6,919 nucleotides of DNA. Origin: Candidatus Altimarinota bacterium (GTDB taxonomy: Bacteria > Patescibacteriota > Gracilibacteria > RBG-16-42-10). The position numbers were made by a program, and so were the translations under genes. The notes under the pieces are model-generated. The model was not told the origin of the DNA, searched no databases, and worked only from the letters and a program-made list of their open reading frames with translations. How positions within the stretch are numbered: position 1 is the stretch's first letter; each line of letters opens with the position of its first letter. Positions 1 to 5,942 of this stretch are shown here, piece by piece. The stretch covers positions 1 through 6,919 of the forward strand of contig JAGNZB010000065.1 of NCBI GenBank assembly GCA_017984655.1. Direction: 5' to 3'.

Positions 1-1
1 C

Positions 2-121
2 AAATTCGCACTGCATCTCAAAGAATGCGAATGGCGATATAGCAAAGAATCCTTCACCCTCGAACAGGAACTTGGTACTATCCTCAAAAAGCACCTTAAA
101 TCTCTCCGTCTGCTAGTCTAG
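2..121 (+). pseudogene. C-terminal end of a probable IS1595/ISXO2-type transposase (5' part outside window)
   Basis: The frame beginning at base 2 is open from the window edge to TAG at 119-121 and encodes 39 residues. They include FALHLKECEWRYS, which resembles the conserved end of IS1595/ISXO2-type DDE transposases (usually HLKE.E.R.N), followed by a short basic, leucine-rich tail. Only the extreme C-terminus is visible, so whether the gene is intact to the left cannot be judged. If it is an IS1595 element, its right end should lie shortly after the stop; the CCCC at 151-154 reads GGGG on the other strand and could be that end. The family call rests on one short motif and is moderate to weak. 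Confidence 0.5.
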
Positions 122-131
122 AGCCTTCCTA

Positions 132-147
132 ATTACCAATTGGCAGC
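132..147. repeat. Left copy of a 16-bp direct repeat (also at 5010-5025)
   Basis: ATTACCAATTGGCAGC occurs here and again in the same orientation at 5010-5025; one base after it differs, then GT matches again. The core CCAATTGG is palindromic. This copy lies between the transposase remnant and the first cysteine-rich gene. It may belong to the end of the left IS or to a dispersed intergenic repeat. Confidence 0.7.
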
Positions 148-154
148 CGTCCCC

Positions 155-184
155 ATTTATAATTTGTAATTTGTAATTTATAAT
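155..184. repeat. Short tandem repeat, four 7-bp ATTTRTA units plus AT; possible promoter region
   Basis: Four consecutive 7-base units read ATTTATA, ATTTGTA, ATTTGTA, ATTTATA, followed by AT. This creates two perfect TATAAT hexamers, at 158-163 and 179-184, that is 53 and 32 bases before the ATG at 216. Either could be a -10 box for the cysteine-rich gene, but no good -35 hexamer is placed at 16-18 bases. The repeat is directly visible; promoter function is inference. Confidence 0.6.
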
Positions 185-215
185 CCCCTCATCATCGCTC
201 AGTAACCTGAAATCC

Positions 216-1751
216 ATGAATCAGATTTGTAAACGTAGCGGACTTTCTTTTCAGATTACGGACCTAGAACAAAGTTACTGTGAGCAAAGAGGCATTCCTC
301 TCGCTGAGATTTCTCCTCAAGAACGCTTGCGAGAGATGTTTGCTTTTCGTAATGAAACTACCCTCCACAGCCGACGGAGTAGTCTCAGTGGTAAGGAGAT
401 TGTCAGTATTCACCGTCCCAATACAGTCTTCCCCGTCTTTGCTCCAGATGAATGGCTCAGTGAGAACAACGATCCCTTTCAATATGGACGTCCCTACGAC
501 TTTAGCAGACCTTTTTTTGAGCAGTTTCTGGAACTCTCCAACCTGGTGCCGCGTGAAGGACAATTGGTACTCAATGCTGAGAATAGTCCGTATGTGAATA
601 TCAATGTCAATGTCAAAGACTGCTACTACACATTCAATTGTCTCAATAGTCAGGGCTGTTGGTACGGAAACAAAGTCTATTCCTCACGTGACTGTGTGGA
701 CTGTACCTATGTGATCAATTGTGAATTATGTTACGAATGTATCAACTGTCATGATTGCTACCAAACAAAGTGGTCACAGCATTCATTCAGCTGTCGTGAC
801 TCAAGCTTTCTCTATGGCTGCCGTAGCTGTAGCGATTGTTTTGGTTGTGTTGGCCTCGAACACCAGCAGTATTGTCTCTGGAATGTGCAATACTCTAAGG
901 AAGAGTATCTAGAAAAAGTGGCCCAGATTCATACAGACAAGTATTCAGAATTATTAGCAGCAAAAGACCGTTTTGAAGCACTAAAACAAACAACAGACTA
1001 TCAGTATCAGTCTGTGACCAGTTGTGAGGAGTGCGATGGCGCTTACTTGGAGAACTGCAAAAGCTGTCATACTAGCTACATAGCAAAAAACTGTCACACA
1101 ATAGAACATTCATTCAATCTACAGAACTGCCGTGATTGCTGCAGTGCTGCTTTTATTTTTGATGGAGAGTTGTTGTATCGCTGTTTTGCCATGAGCAAAG
1201 GGCCATATCACTGTCAATGCTGTTATATGTCTCCGGGATTGAAAAATAGCCAATACTGCGCCTATGTCTTCCATTCTGAGTATATGTTTGGCAGTATTGG
1301 TTTTCCCCGTCGAGCTTCATACTGTATTTTGAACAAACAGTACTCACAGGCCGAGTACGAAGAGCTTCTGCCCAAGATTATTGCTCACATGAAATCTACT
1401 GGTGAATATGGCCAGTTCTTTCCGATGGCAATGAGCGACTTCCCCTATAGTGATACTGTAGCCCAAGACTATTTCCCACTTGATGAGAGTGGTGCTAAGG
1501 AACTGCATGTACATTGGGATGGGCAAAAGCTGTATCCTACGACAGCAACTCCATTCACTCTAGCTGATGCTCTTGCTGAGACACCCGATAGTATCTGTGA
1601 TCAGGTTCTAGAAGATCCCACAACAAAACGAGCTTACAAGTTACAAAAGAAAGAGCTACAGTTCTATCGAACCCACAAGATCGCGATTCCAAGAGAATGC
1701 TTCGACAGTCGTAATAACCGTCGCTTACAAGCATTGTTTAGGTTTCCTTAA
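216..1751 (+). CDS. Cysteine-rich repeat protein, Patescibacteria-type family, function unknown (paralogue A)
   Basis: This 511-residue protein has about 34 cysteines. The N-terminal part (residues 1-110) carries LSGKEIVS, YGRPYDFSRPFFEQF and FRNE, blocks shared with the paralogue at 3391-5001. Two cysteine blocks follow (136-220 and 270-370), rich in NC, DC and YC pairs spaced every 3-10 residues, such as INCELCYECINCHDC. Each block is closed by an aromatic-K/Q-QYS..EY segment. An acidic region and the module LQKKELQFYRTHKIAIPREC end the protein. The spacing suggests a solenoid or multi-metal site, but that is inference. From memory, relatives have zinc ribbons of CxxC type at both ends; here CKRSG, SPQER and ECFDSR sit where CxxC pairs would be expected, and the final ribbon is absent. 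There is no signal peptide or membrane segment. ATG 216 lacks a clear ribosome binding site. The TAA overlaps the stop of the facing glycosylase gene. No biochemical role is known to me. Confidence 0.85.
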   Translation: MNQICKRSGLSFQITDLEQSYCEQRGIPLAEISPQERLREMFAFRNETTLHSRRSSLSGKEIVSIHRPNTVFPVFAPDEWLSENNDPFQYGRPYDFSRPFFEQFLELSNLVPREGQLVLNAENSPYVNINVNVKDCYYTFNCLNSQGCWYGNKVYSSRDCVDCTYVINCELCYECINCHDCYQTKWSQHSFSCRDSSFLYGCRSCSDCFGCVGLEHQQYCLWNVQYSKEEYLEKVAQIHTDKYSELLAAKDRFEALKQTTDYQYQSVTSCEECDGAYLENCKSCHTSYIAKNCHTIEHSFNLQNCRDCCSAAFIFDGELLYRCFAMSKGPYHCQCCYMSPGLKNSQYCAYVFHSEYMFGSIGFPRRASYCILNKQYSQAEYEELLPKIIAHMKSTGEYGQFFPMAMSDFPYSDTVAQDYFPLDESGAKELHVHWDGQKLYPTTATPFTLADALAETPDSICDQVLEDPTTKRAYKLQKKELQFYRTHKIAIPRECFDSRNNRRLQALFRFP

Positions 1752-2311
1752 GCAAGGACACTTAAGTGCTCAAAGATTGCTTGATTCTTCTGATGGTTAA
1801 ATGGGTTGATAGTAGAAGGATGATAGATTGGTAAGAAGCGATACTGTTTACCATCGAGTTTTACCTCTGAGATCACTCCCATTTCCAAGTGGTAGCCTGA
1901 TTGGTTATTAAAAATCTCCAGCGTCTTTACACCCAATGAAATAATCAGGTTAGTATTCAGCAACTGTAACTGCTTCAGAAACACCAACCAACACTTTTCA
2001 CCGCAAGAGGATAATTGCTTTCTATCATTGCCAACAAAACATTTTACCAACTCTGTAAACGCGCAAGTCTCAACACTGACTTGATACTCTGCCAACAAAA
2101 GATTGAGATTCTTGCCGGTAGGTAAGAGTTTGCCATCAATTCGATAAAAAGCCTTACCCGACTTCCTCCAGCCATTCGGAGCCGGTGCTTCACCGAGTAT
2201 CAGTATCCTACGACCATTACCACTACCGCGCTGCAAAAACTTCTCGAGGGGGAAATTAGTACTATCATGACAATAATGTTCGTGCTCAGTAGCAATGGGT
2301 GACGTGGGCAT
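1748..2311 (-). CDS. Uracil-DNA glycosylase superfamily protein
   Basis: This 187-residue protein probably removes uracil or another damaged base from DNA as the first step of base excision repair in the cytoplasm. Motif 1 is ILGEAPAPNGWRKSGKAF (residues 37-55), of the GEAP type of family 4/5-like enzymes, and the late HPST (164-167) corresponds to the HPS motif. Between them, ELVKC (C91) and CGEKC (C103, C107) match the two C-terminal cysteines that bind the 4Fe-4S cluster in family 4. The N-terminal CxxC pair of that family is not present; only C14 is near. The cluster may therefore be lost or differently bound. ATG 2311 has no obvious ribosome binding site. The stop overlaps by three bases the stop of the opposite cysteine-rich gene. 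Before the nearby IS inserted, the second cysteine-rich gene would have ended about 45 bp upstream on the same strand. Superfamily call is firm; subfamily and substrate are not. Confidence 0.82.
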   Translation of the reverse strand: MPTSPIATEHEHYCHDSTNFPLEKFLQRGSGNGRRILILGEAPAPNGWRKSGKAFYRIDGKLLPTGKNLNLLLAEYQVSVETCAFTELVKCFVGNDRKQLSSCGEKCWLVFLKQLQLLNTNLIISLGVKTLEIFNNQSGYHLEMGVISEVKLDGKQYRFLPIYHPSTINPFNHQKNQAIFEHLSVLA

Positions 2312-2362
2312 AGAAGCTATTGATTCTATATAAAGTGCGAGTAAAAACCGAGATACTCAGCA

Positions 2363-2385
2363 GGATCCTTCACTGCGTTCAGGAT
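2363..2385. repeat. Larger part of a dispersed palindromic repeat (HPERSEGS type), interrupted by the IS
   Basis: On the minus strand this reads ATCCTGAACGCAGTGAAGG followed by ATCC, the core of a widespread bacterial interspersed repeat usually recognised by its translation HPERSEGS. It has outer arms ATCCT/AGGAT. The rest of the repeat, AGGATGAC, is at 3457-3464 on the other side of the IS. Joining the two with one AGGAT gives a continuous repeat. Sequence further left (2347-2362) may belong to the same repeat, but this cannot be shown here. Confidence 0.8.
2381..2385. repeat. Target site duplication AGGAT, left copy
   Basis: AGGAT directly abuts the left terminal inverted repeat starting at 2386. 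The same five bases directly abut the right terminus at 3457-3461. Removing the IS and one copy reconstructs the palindromic repeat, which supports a true duplication rather than chance. Confidence 0.8.
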
Positions 2386-2411
2386 GGGTCTAATAGTCAA
2401 AAATGTGTGCT
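2386..2411 (+). repeat. Left terminal inverted repeat of the IS
   Basis: It starts GGGTCTAATAG and continues with TCAAAAATGTGTGCT. Compared with the right end read on the minus strand it differs at three of 26 positions. It lies three bases from the end of the transposase stop codon (2414-2416). Confidence 0.88.
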
Positions 2412-2413
2412 TT

Positions 2414-3362
2414 TTAGTGTTGTTGAAAGTGAATGAACCACCGAATAAACGACTCACGTTGACGCAGTGCTAATCCAGCATGTCTTTTGTATGCTCGCTT
2501 TACATGACTAAAAAAGCCTTCAGCACGGTTTGTTGTTGCGGGAATTTCAGGACAAGAAAGATACTCGAATAAGTACGGTGAAGCATTTTTGAGCATCCTA
2601 TATGCACTCTTAAGATCAGTCATTACCCAACCATGTACTTGTCCTCGTAAGGCAGCTGCGTACTTTTCCTCCCATGCCATAAAACATTCACGCCATCGTT
2701 CCTTCTCTCCATCACTACGAACGAATAAAAGCTTCACGAACAACTCTCGCAAACGACGGGCCATCACAGTCTTAGGATGCACTCTGCACCACATCAATCC
2801 CTGTCGTTGTACATGCACAAGGCAGCGTTGTAACTGCATATCTGGCCAGAGCTGTTTCAGTACTTTTATGACACGTGGATTACCATCTGTAGTACAACTT
2901 CTCGGGTAAAAACCTTGGTGTTGTAGTGACATGAAGAATGTCAGTAGTGCAGGTTCTGAATTCTCTTTAACATTATAGGCACAGCGAATTGGTATACCTG
3001 AATCTGCATCAATAAGTACAACAATGGAGATAACTCTCTTGTACACAAAACTCCCATCGAAGATAACATGCTTATACTGAGCACAGGGAACGACTTCTGG
3101 TGGAGATTGTGACAAAAACAGGTCTATTATTCGTCGCAACGTACTCGCACTATAACCGCTCAGCTGGTGAAGTTGTCGAATCGTATAGCCTTGCAATAGC
3201 CAACGCTGAAACCAAATAAAGAGATTCTTATTTCGTACAGCAGCATTGGTGTGTGAAGACGAATGTTTGCAAAAAGAACAGTACCACCGTTGTCGTCCAT
3301 TAGCGTAATGACCATTCCGTTTTAAAGCAGCATGTGTGCATTTTGGACATCTTTTTTTTCAT
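2414..3362 (-). CDS. IS256/MULE-type transposase with N-terminal zinc ribbon, frameshifted at A8
   Basis: The uninterrupted frame from TTG 3196 gives 260 residues, but the same frame is open much further upstream, to a TGA at 3361-3359. The added region encodes a zinc ribbon: CPKC and, about 20 residues later, CSFC with RWYC context. An ATG at 3362-3360 precedes eight A; skipping one A joins it to the main frame and gives a 315-residue protein typical of this family. On that numbering the zinc cysteines are 5, 8, 28 and 31. A helix-turn-helix-like GYTIRQLHQLSGYSASTL follows, then a DDE catalytic core: D102 (IFDGSF), D159 (TTDGNP), CLVH between them, and E281 (NRAEGFF). It catalyses cut or copy transposition of the surrounding IS through the terminal repeats. 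Either the copy is inactive by a one-base insertion or the A8 run allows slippage. Family match by motif is good. Confidence 0.82.
3352..3359 (-). other. Run of eight A (minus strand) at the transposase frame break
   Basis: ATG at 3362-3360 is followed directly by A8 and then GATGTCC. With seven A the ATG would be in frame with the zinc ribbon and catalytic domain; with eight it runs into a stop after about 18 codons. This is a classic site for replication or transcriptional slippage, so it is either a disabling mutation, a sequencing/assembly indel, or a regulated slip. Confidence 0.7.
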
Positions 3363-3390
3363 ACATATTGAAACCAGTTTGAATACAACC

Positions 3391-5001
3391 TTAGTTGTAC
3401 CTCATCTGCTTCACATCTTCTACCACTCTTAGCACACATTTTTGAGCATTAAACCCAGGATGACGGAGTGAGAGGACCTGGCATGACAGCTTCAATCTCT
3501 CTAGTGGAGCAATTCTGGGGATTGGTACTTGCCACCGACGATAGAGGTCCAGCTCTTGCTTGATCACCCGATACTTCTTGCCAGTCAGTTCACACTTGAG
3601 TACTTCGCTCGTGATCGTGTCAGGAACGTCAGCGATACTGTCAGGGATAGTGAAAGTGGTTTCGAATGGCTCTACTACCTCATCTTCCCAACTATATCCT
3701 TGTGCTAGAGCTTCTGCCTTGGTGAGAGAGAAGAAATTGATCGCTTCTGATTTGTTGTAGTAGAATGATGAGAAATGCTTGGGAAAGAACTGACCATATT
3801 CACCCGTCTGGCGCATATGATCTTTGACCTTGGCAACCAACTCAAAATAGGCTTCCTTGGAATACTGTTTATTCAAAACACAATACTGCTTTTTTCTGAG
3901 ACCAATTGAAGCAAAACAATCACTAGCACCATGGCCGACATGCATACAGTATTCTAGGTCTCTGACATTGACGAAGCACCCATAACAAAACTGGAGATTG
4001 TAGACATTGTTGCCACAGACGACTGAGTTGTAGATCAGCTCAACATTGATACCAAAGATGGCATAGACGAAACAATTCTTGCCTCGGTTGGCCCGGATAC
4101 TGTATTCACAGTCTTCAGCCTGGGTAGAGAAGAATGTATGGTCACAGTTTCGACATTCATACAAAAAATTACCAGTACAGTTCTCATTTGATTGGCCAGC
4201 AAGATCCTTGATAAATGCTTGTTTTTTGAACTTCTCAAACTTGGCTTTTTCTACTTGCAACACCTGGGCACTACGTAAATCAATCGCAGCTACTCTAGCT
4301 TCATAGTCTTCTTTGGTGAGTTGCTGATTGTAAAAACAGTACTGCTTATTGGTCAGGTTGGTACAACCAAAACAGTTTTGCACACTGCGACAGTTGAAGA
4401 TAAAAGTAGAGTCAGAAGCATGCTCACAGCTATCAGCAAAACGGACATTGTAGCAGTTTTTGAGATGCTTACAGCCATAGCACAACTCACAGTCATTGAT
4501 GTCGATACTATCGATCACATTTTTGACATTGTTCATCTGATAACAGAAGTAGCAGTCCTCACTCATATTGCTATCGAAAATCAGATAACAATTCTTTGCA
4601 TTGCTAATCCCATTGGTGTAGTCACTATTTTCCATTGTCGAGAGCACCACCGAGCGGCTAGGCACTGGCACCTCTCGCATCAATGCTTCAAACTGCTCAA
4701 AGAATGGTCGCGAGAAGTCAAAATCACGACCATACGCTAATGGATCCCAAGCAGTATCATCCATCCACACCGCAATATCATACACTTTGAAGTTCTTGGT
4801 CGGAGGGACAATACTCAACATCGCCTTCCCCGTCAGGGCACAAGTACTATTGTAAAGAAAAATAGAATTATAAAACCCCAGCAGCTCCCGCAACCGTTCA
4901 TAAGGAGCTTTGGTTGGCAATGGAATACCACGCTGTCGACAATACTCTTTTTCTTGATCTGAAACCGAGAAGCTAACGGAAGAGGATGAAGGCTGATCCA
5001 T
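3391..5001 (-). CDS. Cysteine-rich repeat protein, Patescibacteria-type family, function unknown (paralogue B, 3' end replaced by IS)
   Basis: This 536-residue protein is a diverged paralogue of the one at 216-1751. Shared blocks include YCRQRGIPLP, ALTGKAMLS, YGRDFDFSRPFFEQF (residues 90-104), NDCELCYGCKHLKNC (169-183), FGCTNLTNKQYC, and KQYCVLNKQYSKEAYF (371-386) followed by TGEYGQFFP. Cysteine blocks span 138-222 and 275-374. The end carries CELTGKKYRVIKQELDLYRRWQVPIPR, a module conserved in the family, but the CxxC pair I would expect after it is absent, as are N-terminal CxxC pairs. Residues 513-515 (RHP) come from a palindromic repeat and residues 516-536 are encoded by the right end of the IS, entered exactly at a codon boundary. 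Without the IS the frame would read RHPERSEGSC and stop at TGA (2359-2357). ATG 5001 has no clear ribosome binding site. Cytoplasmic by absence of a signal peptide; function unknown. Confidence 0.85.
   Translation of the reverse strand: MDQPSSSSVSFSVSDQEKEYCRQRGIPLPTKAPYERLRELLGFYNSIFLYNSTCALTGKAMLSIVPPTKNFKVYDIAVWMDDTAWDPLAYGRDFDFSRPFFEQFEALMREVPVPSRSVVLSTMENSDYTNGISNAKNCYLIFDSNMSEDCYFCYQMNNVKNVIDSIDINDCELCYGCKHLKNCYNVRFADSCEHASDSTFIFNCRSVQNCFGCTNLTNKQYCFYNQQLTKEDYEARVAAIDLRSAQVLQVEKAKFEKFKKQAFIKDLAGQSNENCTGNFLYECRNCDHTFFSTQAEDCEYSIRANRGKNCFVYAIFGINVELIYNSVVCGNNVYNLQFCYGCFVNVRDLEYCMHVGHGASDCFASIGLRKKQYCVLNKQYSKEAYFELVAKVKDHMRQTGEYGQFFPKHFSSFYYNKSEAINFFSLTKAEALAQGYSWEDEVVEPFETTFTIPDSIADVPDTITSEVLKCELTGKKYRVIKQELDLYRRWQVPIPRIAPLERLKLSCQVLSLRHPGFNAQKCVLRVVEDVKQMRYN
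3431..3456 (-). repeat. Right terminal inverted repeat of the IS
   Basis: Read on the minus strand it starts GGGTTTAATGC and continues with TCAAAAATGTGTGCT, pairing with 2386-2411 at 23 of 26 positions. It lies inside the open reading frame of the second cysteine-rich gene and is translated as part of its C-terminal tail. Confidence 0.88.
3457..3464. repeat. Target duplication AGGAT (3457-3461), right copy, and remaining end of the palindromic repeat
   Basis: AGGAT repeats the five bases at 2381-2385 and is followed by GAC, completing the dispersed repeat end GTCATCCT on the minus strand. Its codons CGT CAT CCT give the RHP at residues 513-515 of the cysteine-rich protein. Confidence 0.75.
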
Positions 5002-5009
5002 AAACAGAT

Positions 5010-5025
5010 ATTACCAATTGGCAGC
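5010..5025. repeat. Right copy of the 16-bp direct repeat (also at 132-147)
   Basis: This copy of ATTACCAATTGGCAGC starts 9 bases upstream of the ATG of the second cysteine-rich gene, so it occupies the leader or promoter of that gene, in the opposite orientation relative to the gene compared with the left copy. Confidence 0.7.
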
Positions 5026-5044
5026 AGTGTAGCAGATCCGAAAG

Positions 5045-5060
5045 TTGAGTTACATTATTA
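5045..5060 (+). repeat. Left inverted repeat of the putative HIT cassette
   Basis: TTGAGTTACATTATTA; the last three bases are the complement of the TAA stop of the HIT gene. GAAAG precedes it at 5040-5044. Confidence 0.7.
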
Positions 5061-5924
5061 ACCAACGGGAAAATGAACTGTTTGCCCACCGCCAATTGTG
5101 TGCGCAAAATTGACATGCAGGGCTTTTCCAGGAAGATCTGGATCGAGATGAGGAACGACAACATGTGCTAGCAAGGGTTGTGCCCACCCAGATTTGAACC
5201 GAGGTGTATAAGGAATCACTAAACCACCAGAAGAGGCCCCACCATCTTGGATTACCCAAGGCATGACATCATGCACAAAAGTAGTAGCACTACAAAGATC
5301 CAGCTTTCTAAAGCTAGTAACATGTCGTGGAGCTTCCAATAACCAATGCTTTGCTGCTGGACGACCATCTTTTCCTTTGACTCTCGCATGCTCCTGTACT
5401 GAACCAATGGTCCAACCACCTTTTTGGGTGACGAAGTCTACTGGCCAGTCTGGTTGTACTGGGTCACGATGCTTTCCCGGCTTGGGCATAATAGCGTGGG
5501 CATGTAAGTGAGCCAGTGTCACCCCAGACAGTGAGGTGTCAGTGCCGTAGCGCATACCAAAAATGCCACTGGGAGCTTGCCCTTCCATCAACACCCAACG
5601 CATTACATTCCGCAGCAAGGCAACGAAATCAACACCAGACAAGCTTTCTAATCCACCAACATGCTCAGGTCCAGTCAGCACCCAATGGCGAGCCACCTCC
5701 TCACCATCATTGCCCTTGTACGGCCAGGTATTAGGAAATACTCCCCAACCGGCGACTTTTTCCGTTAGCTTGATTCGACTATCACTACGAGCCAACTGTT
5801 CAGCACAAAAGATACAAGCACCAGTACGCTGCATCCTATCCAAGACTGCTCGATACTCTGGATTGCCAATATACTGATGATTGCCTGATAATAGTCCGAT
5901 GCCCCTAGCATCTCCCTGCTTCAT
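5058..5924 (-). CDS. Tandem HIT-domain protein (histidine triad nucleotide hydrolase/transferase superfamily)
   Basis: Read from ATG 5924 the protein has 288 residues; a TTG at 5942 in the same frame would add six. CIFC (37-40) is the start of the zinc site seen in several HIT proteins. HLHAHAI (139-145) is the histidine triad, whose middle histidine normally forms the nucleotidyl intermediate. The second half repeats the first: WPYKGNDGEEVARHWVL (67-83) matches HARVKGKDGRPAAKHWLL (179-196), and RWVLMEGQAPSG matches PWVIQDGGASSG. At the place of the second triad stands LLAHVVVPHL (252-261), so the second domain probably has lost catalysis. The two-domain layout recalls GalT and Ap4A phosphorylases, where two HIT folds form one protein. 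Likely activity is on a nucleotide-linked substrate in the cytoplasm; the substrate is unknown. The gene fills a segment bounded by inverted repeats, so it may have been acquired as a cassette. No clear ribosome binding site decides the start. Confidence 0.8.
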   Translation of the reverse strand: MKQGDARGIGLLSGNHQYIGNPEYRAVLDRMQRTGACIFCAEQLARSDSRIKLTEKVAGWGVFPNTWPYKGNDGEEVARHWVLTGPEHVGGLESLSGVDFVALLRNVMRWVLMEGQAPSGIFGMRYGTDTSLSGVTLAHLHAHAIMPKPGKHRDPVQPDWPVDFVTQKGGWTIGSVQEHARVKGKDGRPAAKHWLLEAPRHVTSFRKLDLCSATTFVHDVMPWVIQDGGASSGGLVIPYTPRFKSGWAQPLLAHVVVPHLDPDLPGKALHVNFAHTIGGGQTVHFPVG

Positions 5925-5926
5925 AC

Positions 5927-5942
5927 TAGTAATGTAACTCAA
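5927..5942 (-). repeat. Right inverted repeat of the putative HIT cassette
   Basis: On the minus strand it reads TTGAGTTACATTACTA and runs into the ATG at 5924. It is followed on the plus strand by GAAAG at 5943-5947, the same bases that flank the left repeat. Confidence 0.7.

Larger units (their letters stand above)
2386..3456 (-). mobile_element. Complete insertion sequence, 1071 bp, IS256/MULE-like with zinc-ribbon transposase
   Basis: The element is bounded by 26-bp terminal inverted repeats at 2386-2411 and 3431-3456 with 23 matches. Both begin GGGT and both contain the perfect 15-mer TCAAAAATGTGTGCT. AGGAT flanks both ends as a 5-bp target duplication. It carries one gene, a transposase on the minus strand. 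The insertion is inside a palindromic dispersed repeat that overlapped the 3' end of the second cysteine-rich gene, so that gene now reads into the IS. The transposase frame is broken at A8, so the copy may be immobile unless slippage corrects it. Well-matched termini and an intact duplication suggest a fairly recent insertion. Confidence 0.88.
5040..5942 (-). mobile_element. Putative one-gene mobile cassette: inverted repeats, 5-bp direct repeats, HIT gene inside
   Basis: TTGAGTTACATTATTA at 5045-5060 and TTGAGTTACATTACTA read on the minus strand from 5942 to 5927 pair at 15 of 16 positions, the first 13 perfectly. GAAAG stands immediately outside both: 5040-5044 on the left, and 5943-5947 on the right (the last copy lies just past the stated end). 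Terminal inverted repeats plus a target-type duplication are what a transposed segment leaves. The unit from repeat to repeat is 898 bp and contains only the HIT gene, whose stop lies in one repeat and whose start is in or next to the other. No transposase is inside, so it would need to be moved in trans. Structure is directly visible; mobility is inference. Confidence 0.55.

Noticed and set aside
4079..4740. Open frames on the plus strand opposite the second cysteine-rich gene (to 139 residues).
   Set aside because: They are low-complexity I/V/T-rich shadows of the real gene on the other strand, with no domain resemblance.
150..5001. Regular cysteine-rich repeats considered as a CRISPR-like or DNA-level repeat array.
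   Set aside because: The repetition is at protein level; the underlying DNA units vary in length and sequence and are within open frames.
5263..5877. Three plus-strand open frames of 72-104 residues opposite the HIT gene.
   Set aside because: They lie wholly inside a gene with clear motifs on the minus strand and have shadow-like composition.
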